A stretch of 64,000 nt of DNA from FEB-22 sp003105195 (GTDB lineage Bacteria > Pseudomonadota > Alphaproteobacteria > Rhizobiales > Xanthobacteraceae). Positions 27,943 to 34,285 of the stretch are shown here, one piece after another. The notes under the pieces are model-generated. The model ran no database searches. It had not been told where the DNA came from and saw only the letters and a list, made by a program, of their open reading frames with translations. The DNA lies in NCBI GenBank assembly GCA_027493405.1, contig JAOSKV010000004.1:289718-353717 (forward strand). The letters are read 5' to 3'. Numbering within the stretch: the first letter of the stretch is position 1; each line of letters begins with the position of its first letter. The position numbers and the translations under genes are program-made.

Positions 27943-27986
27943 CGATTTCCGCGGAAGTCGGCGCCGGTTCGGTGCAGTGAATGCGG
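27943..27986. repeat. Degenerate copy of the GCATTTTCC-type repeat
   Basis: GCGATTTCCGCGGAAGT...CCGGTTCGGTGCAGTGAATGC resembles the element at 12814-12856 in order and spacing, with several changes. It starts two bases after the stop codon of the NTF2-like gene. Confidence 0.5.
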
Positions 27987-28009
27987 CGAAACCAGAAAGC
28001 AGCCGGGCC

Positions 28010-28216
28010 TCAGGCGCGCGGCTCCGCCACGGTCCGATCGCCGTTCGCGGCCGCGAGCCCCTCGAGCCAGTCCTCATTGGCGGCGAGCGCCAGCCAGGAT
28101 TCCTGCATGCGGAGCAGCCGGTCGCGGTCGGTCGGGGTCAGCGCACAGCGCACCAGACGCCCGCAGGTGGCCGCCTTGCGCCGATAGACCATGGCCTTGG
28201 AAATCGCCTCCGACAT
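28010..28216 (-). CDS. Small conserved protein of unknown function
   Basis: A 68-aa charged protein without signal or membrane segment. The pattern YRRKAATCGRLVRCAL followed by RLLRMQESWLALAANEDWLEG is one I recall in many short Rhizobiales proteins next to other regulators or transporters; its role is unknown. GGAGG at 28221-28225 sits four bases before the ATG at 28216; a GTG directly upstream (28219) is the alternative. It is convergent with the NTF2-like gene. Confidence 0.7.
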   Translation of the reverse strand: MSEAISKAMVYRRKAATCGRLVRCALTPTDRDRLLRMQESWLALAANEDWLEGLAAANGDRTVAEPRA

Positions 28217-28357
28217 CACGCCTCCGTCACGCCGCCGCCTTCGGTCCGGAGCCCCGACGTCGCCCAGGATACCGAGTTTTCCGGATGGGGCCAGCCCTGC
28301 GGCCTGCTCCCGATTGCCGCAGCAGGGCGGGCCCGACGGACCGCATCAATTTGAATC

Positions 28358-28407
28358 GAAAGAGAAATAAAGCGTCGCGGAGCGCCCGCCCCAAGGCGCT
28401 CCGCGAC
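28358..28407 (-). terminator. Minus-strand intrinsic terminator without an assigned gene
   Basis: A perfect 13-bp stem (GTCGCGGAGCGCC at 28374-28386, complement at 28395-28407) with an 8-base loop is followed on the minus strand by GCTTTATTTCTCTTTC. No minus-strand gene I trust lies directly upstream of it (28408-28663), so it may end a small RNA. The 447-bp gap 28217-28663 otherwise holds the CRP-like site described separately and no convincing coding frame. Confidence 0.6.
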
Positions 28408-28507
28408 CAGTCTGGGTCGCGCGGCGCGGCCGGAGCGGGTTGGCCGATCGCTGCGGCAAGCGCCTGGCCGCGACGTCGCAACCCTAGCGCGGCCAGCATG
28501 AAGCGAC

Positions 28508-28523
28508 TGTGAGGTGCTTCACA
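28508..28523. promoter_or_regulatory. CRP/FNR-type palindrome
   Basis: TGTGA-GGTGCT-TCACA is an exact match to the TGTGA-N6-TCACA consensus of CRP-family regulators. It lies 141 bp upstream of the porin start at 28664, a plausible but distant activator position. A second exact match is at 32286-32301. Confidence 0.5.
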
Positions 28524-28663
28524 TCCGGGCCCTGCGATCTCCACCCGGCCGCCGGCGCTCTCCCGGCGTCGCGCGATTGCTCCGGGCTGTGGCCTTTTCG
28601 CACTAGTCGCGGCGCCGGCCCTGCAGCCAGAATGCCGGTTCCTTTGGGGGAGGCCCGATTCCG

Positions 28664-29455
28664 ATGACCCGATGCACCGTCCTGATCGCGAGCGCGCTTG
28701 CCGGCTTGGCCGTTTCCGGCCTCTCCTCGCCAGGTCCCGCGCGCGCGGCCGACATGCCCGTGAAGGCGACCTATGCGCCGGCGCCCGTCTACAACTGGTA
28801 CGGCTTCTATGTCGGCGGTCACGCCGGCCTTGCCTGGAGCCGGGACAGCGTCGACTACGTGGCGGCGACCGGCGGCCTGCTGATCGGGACCAACGTCCCG
28901 GCCTCGCTCACGGGCGACGCGAGCGGCTTCATGGGCGGCATCCACTGGGGCTCGAACTACCAGTTCGATCGCATCGTGCTCGGCCTGGAGTCGGATTTCT
29001 CCTTCATGGACCTCGACCGCACCGGCAGCGCCACGCTCGCGGGCGTGACCACCACGGCATCGCACGGCCTCGACTGGTTCGGCACCACGCGGGTGCGCGC
29101 CGGCTATGTGGTCCATCCGACCCTGCTGGTCTACGCGACGGGCGGCCTCGCGAACGGCCGCGCCGAGGTCAGCAGCGCCCATGTGGGCGGTGGCTTCGCG
29201 GGCGGCGCCACGGCGCGCGACACCCTGTGGGGCTGGGCGCTCGGCGCCGGCATCGAGTACGCGGCCGGGCCCTGGCTGTTCCGCGTCGAGTATCTCCACT
29301 ACGACCTCGGCGACCTCGACTACGCCTACGCGGTGGCGCCGGCCGCGACCGTCACGACCTCGACGAACGTCTCGGGCGACATCGTGCGCGCGGGGCTGAG
29401 CTACAAGTTCAACTGGACGCCCCTCGACATCCTGCTCGGCCGCCGCACCTTCTGA
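28664..29455 (+). CDS. Outer-membrane beta-barrel protein, Omp25/Omp31-like
   Basis: A 263-aa exported protein: signal residues 1-29 (cleavage after ARAAD), then the typical opening VYNWYGFYVGGHAGLAW and an eight-stranded barrel pattern with alternating hydrophobic residues. Its later blocks read TRVRAGYVVHPTLLVYATGGLA and GWALGAGIEYA, then FRVEYLHYDLGDLD, and the chain ends in an outer-membrane type SYKFNW region. Such proteins are abundant structural and adhesin-like porins in Rhizobiales. GGGGGAGG lies ten bases upstream. It belongs to the same family as the two genes at the right end of the window. Confidence 0.9.
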   Translation: MTRCTVLIASALAGLAVSGLSSPGPARAADMPVKATYAPAPVYNWYGFYVGGHAGLAWSRDSVDYVAATGGLLIGTNVPASLTGDASGFMGGIHWGSNYQFDRIVLGLESDFSFMDLDRTGSATLAGVTTTASHGLDWFGTTRVRAGYVVHPTLLVYATGGLANGRAEVSSAHVGGGFAGGATARDTLWGWALGAGIEYAAGPWLFRVEYLHYDLGDLDYAYAVAPAATVTTSTNVSGDIVRAGLSYKFNWTPLDILLGRRTF

Positions 29456-29490
29456 TCGCGCACCTTCTGATCGCGCGGCTTCCGATCGCG
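29446..29490 (+). repeat. 15-bp tandem repeat at the porin stop codon
   Basis: CACCTTCTGATCGCG occurs twice in perfect tandem (29446-29460, 29461-29475), and a third copy (29476-29490) keeps 12 of 15 bases. The first copy contains the stop codon of the porin gene, so the array lies mostly in its 3-prime untranslated region. Confidence 0.7.
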
Positions 29491-29651
29491 CGCCCGCTCA
29501 TCGTCTGCCGCGGGGTCGCCTGCCGCGCCGTGTCAACGGCGTGTTGACCATGCGCGGCCGTTTCCGCTCCGGCCGTCAAGCCGCCCCATTTCGGTGCCGT
29601 ATTGTCTCTCGCGGAGGCGCCGCGGGACTTCGGCGCAGAGAGGGCAGAGCC

Positions 29652-30017
29652 ATGACCACCATCAGGCCCGGGAGGCCGGACGACAAGCCGGCTTCGAGCG
29701 CGGAGTTCGAGGGGGAGATTCGCGAGTTCGTGCGCCGCGACGTGGCGCCGGTGCGCAAGCCCGGCCCGGAAGGCGACCTCGCCGCCACCAACATCAACTC
29801 GCTGATCCAGCGCGTCTCCGGCGCGTCCGTGCAGGAGATCGACAAGCTGATCGCCGAGCTGCAGGGCCTGCGCGACTACCTGCAGGCCGAAGGCGAGCGT
29901 GTGCAGCGCGAGATCATGAACTACGCGCAGCTCAGCCAGGCGACCACCAACTCCACCAAGGTGATTGCCGAGAGCATGGCGCAATGGAAGAGCGCCTCCG
30001 GTCACGCCCGGACGTGA
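29652..30017 (+). CDS. Conserved coiled-coil protein of unknown function
   Basis: A 121-aa soluble protein. The first 50 residues are charged and flexible. The rest is predicted helical with heptad-like spacing (SLIQRVSGASVQEIDKLIAEL to REIMNYAQLSQATTNSTKVIAESMAQW), suggesting a coiled coil. I recall similar short helical proteins in Bradyrhizobium but know no function. The ATG at 29652 follows GGCAGAGCC. It is convergent with the DUF1236 gene, 7 bp apart. Confidence 0.7.
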   Translation: MTTIRPGRPDDKPASSAEFEGEIREFVRRDVAPVRKPGPEGDLAATNINSLIQRVSGASVQEIDKLIAELQGLRDYLQAEGERVQREIMNYAQLSQATTNSTKVIAESMAQWKSASGHART

Positions 30018-30024
30018 CCGCCGC

Positions 30025-30399
30025 TCACTCCTGCGGCATCACCACCGCGACGATCGTCTTCGACTTCGGGTCGACCACCACGACCTGTTTCTCGACCATC
30101 GCGACCTCGTGGCCCTTCACCTCCGGGATGACGGTCGCGAGCGTGTTCGACACGGGCTCGAGCCGGATCGTGTCCGGCACATGCATGCCCACGGCCGCGC
30201 GGAAGCCGGGCGGCGCCGGATTGTTCCTCTGGTCGGGCGTGACGACGCTCTGGTAGATCGTCACCTTCTGCGCCGGCGTGAGCCGGAGCGCCGGCGCGCC
30301 CGCTTCCGGCGCGAGAGGCTGGCCCTGCGCGGCCGCGATCGCGATGGAACCGGCGACGACCGCGAGACCGATCGCACGCGTCACGGGAAGGCGTCGCAT
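30025..30399 (-). CDS. DUF1236 family secreted protein
   Basis: A 124-aa exported protein: signal residues 1-26, then the DUF1236 pattern RLTPAQKVTIYQSVV, a conserved FRAAVGMHVPDTIRLEPV, VIPEVKGHEVAMVEKQVVVVDPKSKTIV and a short tail. The domain is common in Rhizobiales periplasmic proteins; its function is not known. The ATG at 30399 was chosen for the signal peptide; the open frame runs further upstream to 30534. Confidence 0.88.
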   Translation of the reverse strand: MRRLPVTRAIGLAVVAGSIAIAAAQGQPLAPEAGAPALRLTPAQKVTIYQSVVTPDQRNNPAPPGFRAAVGMHVPDTIRLEPVSNTLATVIPEVKGHEVAMVEKQVVVVDPKSKTIVAVVMPQE

Positions 30400-30652
30400 C
30401 GTGCTCTCCAACCGGAACCCGCGAGGCCAACGCGCGAGGTTGGCGTTGCGTTGCAGATCGCGGCGGGAAATTCGTTGCTTCGCTCCGGGCCCCGCCGGCC
30501 CGCGGTTCCGGCATCCGACATTCTTCGGATTCACGGTGGCGGCGGCGATTGCTAGTCACCGCCCGCACCGGCAACCGATCGTTAATCTCCATCGGCCACC
30601 AACGGACTCTCTCGCCCGCGAGAGGCCCACGCAGGCCGGACGGAAGGGTCGC

Positions 30653-31342
30653 ATGAGATCGACGCAAAGGCTTCGCGGATTCGCCCCGCTCTCTCTCCTC
30701 GCCGCGACGATGCTGGTCGCGCCGCTCGCGTCCGCCGATCCGCTGAAGGTCCTCAAGCGCAAGCAGAACTTCGACGGCACCACGCAGCTGACCGTGGCAA
30801 CCGAGATGCCGCAGTGGGACACGAAGTTCGGCGTCGATCTCGGCATGGGCGCGGCGCCGACGCTGCCCGCACCGAACGCGCCGCAGGACCAGTCCGGCTC
30901 CGCCTGGGCCAGCGTGACGGTCCCGCGCCTTCCTTCCGCGCTGCCCTTCGAACGGGCTTCCCTGGAGGCGCGCGTCGATGCCTTCAGGGAGGAGGCGAAG
31001 GTCGGCACCAGCCTGAGCCGCTCCGTCCCGCTCGGCCGCAACCTGGCGCTCACGCTGCAGAACGGCTACTGGCTGACTCAGAACGGCTATGCGGTCGCGC
31101 ATCCCGAAACGGAGGCGACGCAGACCTGGACCACCGACCAGGTCGTCAAGCTGCGCGTGCTGCCGACCGACACCACGATCGCGGCCGGCGCCGCGCTGCA
31201 CAGCGCCGACGGCCAGTGGCTGCGATCGCTCACCGCCGAGCAGAAGATCTACGGAGGCCTCAGCGTCTCGAGCGGGGTGAGCGAGGCCGCCGACGGCTCC
31301 TTCGCCAAGAGGATCTCGGCCGGCTTCAGGCGCTCCTGGTGA
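30653..31342 (+). CDS. Secreted protein of unknown function
   Basis: A 229-aa exported protein: signal residues 1-28 (cleavage after PLASA), then a beta-rich body with aromatic and Thr/Val alternation (TQLTVATEMPQWDTKFGVDLG, LSRSVPLGRNLALTLQNGYWLTQ, AEQKIYGGLSVSSGVSEA) that ends in RISAGFRRSW. The closing aromatic residue and strand pattern would fit a small outer-membrane barrel, but I cannot assign a family. GGAAGGG lies seven bases before the ATG. It is convergent with the DUF3072 gene. Confidence 0.7.
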   Translation: MRSTQRLRGFAPLSLLAATMLVAPLASADPLKVLKRKQNFDGTTQLTVATEMPQWDTKFGVDLGMGAAPTLPAPNAPQDQSGSAWASVTVPRLPSALPFERASLEARVDAFREEAKVGTSLSRSVPLGRNLALTLQNGYWLTQNGYAVAHPETEATQTWTTDQVVKLRVLPTDTTIAAGAALHSADGQWLRSLTAEQKIYGGLSVSSGVSEAADGSFAKRISAGFRRSW

Positions 31343-31351
31343 CGCGCCGCG

Positions 31352-31603
31352 TCACCGCGTGTGCGGCGGCTCCGGCATCAGGCCGATCTTCGCCTTCAGC
31401 GCGTCGATGCGCTTCGACGCCTCGGCCTTGGTCAGGTTCTCGCCGAAGGCCTGCGGGTCGCGCGCCTGTTCCGACAGCGTCTTGAGATACGACGCCTGCG
31501 CGCCCGTCATCGGCTCGTCGCCCGAGACCCAGTCCTCGGGATCCTTCTCGGTGTTCGAGACGGGATCCGGATCCAGTTTCGGATTTGCTGGCTCTCGCGG
31601 CAT
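31352..31603 (-). CDS. DUF3072 family protein
   Basis: An 83-aa soluble protein. The core MTGAQASYLKTLSEQA followed by a spacer and LTKAEASKRIDALKAK matches DUF3072, a short helical domain of unknown function also found fused to other domains. The N-terminal third is acidic and Pro-rich and probably disordered. The ATG at 31603 was chosen over upstream starts because the conserved part is short and the upstream frame is Arg-rich. Confidence 0.88.
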   Translation of the reverse strand: MPREPANPKLDPDPVSNTEKDPEDWVSGDEPMTGAQASYLKTLSEQARDPQAFGENLTKAEASKRIDALKAKIGLMPEPPHTR

Positions 31604-31761
31604 GGGGCTCCTCGCGTTCACGCAACGTTCGTGAAGGAGAACGCGCGCCGCGGCGGCTCGTTCCGCCACGAAGGCGAGTCGACGCAGGTCGCGCCTACGC
31701 GCTCCCCGGGATGGCCCCCGACCGCGGCGATGATCTAGACTGCGCGGCGCGGGGGATTCGC

Positions 31762-32139
31762 GTGATCGTCGCACCGCTGTTCGGGCTCACATTCCTGGTC
31801 GCCGTGGCGACCGGCTCGCCGCTCGATCCGGCGACGCCCGCCGCGCTCGGCAAGTCTGCGCAGCAGAAGCACGTCGCCATGGGGCCGGTGCTGCGCTCGG
31901 CCACCGAGTGCATCGCGCGCGCGGTCGCCGCCGACCCGCGCTTCGCCGGCGCCATCGCGCCGAACCTCGGCGACCTGATCGTCGATTCCATGCCGGCCTG
32001 CCTCGCGCCGGTGCGCGCGCTGATCGAGGCGCATGACGGCTACTATGGCCCCGGGACCGGCGAGGCCTTCTTCATGGGTCCTTACCTCGACGCGCTCCCG
32101 GGCGCCGTCGACAAGTGGGTCCGCAGTCACCTGCGCTGA
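31762..32139 (+). CDS. Secreted protein of unknown function, GTG start
   Basis: A 125-aa protein. With GTG 31762 as start (GGGGGA five bases upstream) the chain opens with a signal-like helix (VIVAPLFGLTFLVAVATG). The mature part has a Cys pair (TECIARAV and MPACLAPV) and a C-terminal FFMGPYLDALPGAVDKWV. An upstream ATG at 31711 would add a charged leader without support. No family was recognised. It reads away from the DUF3072 gene, 158 bp from it. Confidence 0.6.
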   Translation: MIVAPLFGLTFLVAVATGSPLDPATPAALGKSAQQKHVAMGPVLRSATECIARAVAADPRFAGAIAPNLGDLIVDSMPACLAPVRALIEAHDGYYGPGTGEAFFMGPYLDALPGAVDKWVRSHLR

Positions 32140-32285
32140 CGGTTCGCGGGCAGGCACCCGCGCCAGGTCGAGAGACGCGTCGCCGCGAAGCGCTGGACCG
32201 GCGGCGGCGTGGGATGTCGGGACACGCCTGCCGGGCCAATCGCTCCGCGACGATGCGCACCCTAGCGGCGCGCCGCCCGCATGCC

Positions 32286-32301
32286 TGTGACCGCCGTCAC
32301 A
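32286..32301. promoter_or_regulatory. CRP/FNR-type palindrome
   Basis: TGTGA-CCGCCG-TCACA, an exact match to the CRP-family consensus, lies in the 321-bp gap 32140-32460, 95 bp before the -35 box of the TetR promoter. The first half of this gap otherwise holds nothing I can identify; the promoter and operator at its right end are listed separately. Confidence 0.4.
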
Positions 32302-32395
32302 AGTCGGTCGATCGCGACTTTTTCGTCTGAAACCGGTAGGCGCCGGCCGCTCGTCCCCGGCCGATCACAAGGTGCGGAGCGGGCGGGCGGGCGGA

Positions 32396-32434
32396 TTGAC
32401 TTTACGGCAGTGACGATTTATGAAATTCATCACT
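32396..32434 (+). promoter_or_regulatory. tetR promoter with overlapping operator
   Basis: A sigma-70 type promoter: TTGACT (32396-32401), 17-bp spacer, TATGAA (32419-32424). The imperfect 26-bp palindrome AGTGACGATTTAT/GAAATTCATCACT (32409-32434; arms GTGAYGA) covers the -10 box and start site, so a bound repressor would block transcription. The AT-rich sequence stands out in this G+C-rich window. Autoregulation by the adjacent TetR protein is the simplest reading. Confidence 0.7.
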
Positions 32435-32460
32435 AGTCAATCGCAGACCCCCGCAGGCCC

Positions 32461-33075
32461 ATGAACACCCAGACCAAAGCCAGGCCGGACGACACCCGGG
32501 CCCGCATCGTCGAGAGCGCCGAGGCGCTGTTCCGCCGGCTCGGCTTCGCCAAGACGGCGGTCGCCGACATCGCGGCCGACCTCGGCATGTCGCCCGCCAA
32601 TATCTACCGCTTCTTTCCCTCGAAGAGCGCCATCGTCGAGTGCATCTGCCAGCGCTGCCTCGGCGAGGTGGAGACCAAGATGTGGGCCGTGGCGCGCTCG
32701 CCCGCGTCGGCCTCCGCGCGCATGGAGCGGCTGATCCTCGAGATCCTCGCGTACCACATCGAGAATTTCACCACCGAACGGCGCGTGCACGACATGGTCA
32801 TGGCCGCGATCGAGGACAGCTGGGAGACGATCCGCGCCCACAAGGAGGTGGTGCGCACGGTGATCGAAGCGATCCTGCGCGACGGCATCGCGTCGGGCGA
32901 GTTCGAGGCGGTCGATCCGCGCGAAACCGCCCCGGCGATGCAGATGTCGCTGGTCGCCTTCCTGAACCCCGTGCTGATCGGCCAGTGCCTGCGCGACGAG
33001 GTCGACCTCGAGGCCTGCGGGCGCGCCAACGTCCGCTTCCTGCTGCGAGCCGTCACCCCCGGAGCTGAGCCATGA
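32461..33075 (+). CDS. TetR family regulator of an RND efflux operon
   Basis: A 204-aa repressor. The N-terminal helix-turn-helix reads TAVADIAADLGMSPANIYRFFPSK (residues about 35-58), and the C-terminal helical part should form the ligand pocket and dimer interface. It stands at the head of the adaptor and RND pump genes, 88 bp before the first. Palindromes related in sequence cover its own promoter and the gap before the adaptor gene, so it probably represses both and is released by an exported compound. The inducer is unknown. Confidence 0.9.
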   Translation: MNTQTKARPDDTRARIVESAEALFRRLGFAKTAVADIAADLGMSPANIYRFFPSKSAIVECICQRCLGEVETKMWAVARSPASASARMERLILEILAYHIENFTTERRVHDMVMAAIEDSWETIRAHKEVVRTVIEAILRDGIASGEFEAVDPRETAPAMQMSLVAFLNPVLIGQCLRDEVDLEACGRANVRFLLRAVTPGAEP

Positions 33076-33107
33076 CGCTCCTCCCCAGGCCCGTGGTGCG
33101 ACCGGAA

Positions 33108-33133
33108 CGTAACGATCTATCGATTTCGTCAGT
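33108..33133 (+). promoter_or_regulatory. Second TetR operator before the efflux adaptor
   Basis: CGTAACGATCTAT/CGATTTCGTCAGT aligns base for base, with the same centre, to the operator at 32409-32434 (18 of 26 positions identical). It lies 30 bp before the adaptor ATG and probably allows separate control of the pump genes. Confidence 0.55.
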
Positions 33134-33163
33134 CTTCACAACTCAGTGACCACGGAGCCCGCC

Positions 33164-34228
33164 ATGTCGCGCCCCCTCACGGCTCTCGCTGCGCTCCTCC
33201 TGCTCGCCGGGTGCGAGGCGAACACGGCTCCCGCCCCCACCAAGGCGGAGCGTCCCGTCCAGGTCCAGGAGGTCCGTTTCGAGAGCCCGACCCAGGCGCG
33301 CGAGCTCGTCGGGGTGGTGCGCGCGCGCCACGAGACTGATCTCGGTTTCCGGGTTGCCGGCAAGGTGGTGGCACGGCACGTGAACGCCGGCGACCGGGTG
33401 CGCGCCGGCGACGTGGTGGCGAGGCTCGATGCCCAGGACCTGCGGCTGCAGGTGGAGAGTGCCGAAGCCGAGCATGCCGCCGCAACCTCGGCGCTCGCCC
33501 AAGCTGCGGCCGACCTGGAGCGCGCCACCGCGCTGCGCGCGCGCGGCTTCGCCTCGAACGCCGAATTCGACCGGCGCAAGACCAGCCACGACGAGACCGC
33601 CGGACGTCTCGCGCGCGCGAGCCGCGCCCTCGAGCTCGCCCGCAACCAGCTCGGCTATGCCGGGCTCAAGGCCGACGCCGACGGCGTGATCACCGCGACC
33701 CTGGCGGAGCCCGGGCAGGTGGTGGCGGTGGGACAGGCGGTGGTGCGGCTCGCGCATCGCGGCGAGAAGGAGGCGGTGGTCGCGCTTCCCGAGTCCTGGC
33801 TCGCGGAGGTGCGCGACGCGCGCGCCACGGTGCGCCTCTGGTCCGATCCCGACCGCGTCTACGCGGCGCGCCTGCGCGAGCTCTCGCCGCAGGCCGACGC
33901 CACCACCCGCACCTATGCGGCGCGCTTCGCCATCGCGCAGGCGGACGACACCGTCGCCTTCGGCATGACCGCGACCGTCACCCTTACGCGGCGCGCCGAC
34001 GCCGAGGTGGCCAGGTTGCCGCTCTCGGCGGTCCTCAATCGCGGCACCGGGCCCGCGGTCTATGTGGTGGACAAGGGAACGCTCGTGCTCCGTCCCGTGA
34101 CCCTCGCCTCCTTCAACGAGGAGACGGCCTTGGTCACCGCGGGCCTGCGTTCCGGCGAGCAGGTGGTGACGCTCGGCGTGCAGAAGCTCGAAGCCGGGCT
34201 CAAGGTGCGGACCGTCGCGCTGCGGTGA
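33164..34228 (+). CDS. RND efflux periplasmic adaptor (HlyD/MFP family) lipoprotein
   Basis: A 354-aa membrane fusion protein that links the inner-membrane pump to an outer-membrane channel. The N-terminus has a lipobox (LLLLAGC), so the mature protein should be lipid-anchored. The body shows the lipoyl half-motifs (GFRVAGKVVARHVNAGDRVRAGD and LKADADGVITATLAEPGQVV), a coiled-coil hairpin between them (about residues 90-155), and beta-barrel and membrane-proximal regions. GGAG sits six bases before the ATG at 33164; an ATG-like start at 33146 is less likely. It is followed by the pump after 57 bp. Confidence 0.92.
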   Translation: MSRPLTALAALLLLAGCEANTAPAPTKAERPVQVQEVRFESPTQARELVGVVRARHETDLGFRVAGKVVARHVNAGDRVRAGDVVARLDAQDLRLQVESAEAEHAAATSALAQAAADLERATALRARGFASNAEFDRRKTSHDETAGRLARASRALELARNQLGYAGLKADADGVITATLAEPGQVVAVGQAVVRLAHRGEKEAVVALPESWLAEVRDARATVRLWSDPDRVYAARLRELSPQADATTRTYAARFAIAQADDTVAFGMTATVTLTRRADAEVARLPLSAVLNRGTGPAVYVVDKGTLVLRPVTLASFNEETALVTAGLRSGEQVVTLGVQKLEAGLKVRTVALR

Positions 34229-34285
34229 GGCCGCCGCGCCAGTGACCCGGGCGATCGGGCGGATCGCCGAACCGAGGAGCCTCCG

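Noticed and set aside
28227..28544. 105-aa minus-strand open frame in the gap before the porin
   Set aside because: It runs straight through the 13-bp terminator hairpin and has no ribosome-binding site or family likeness.
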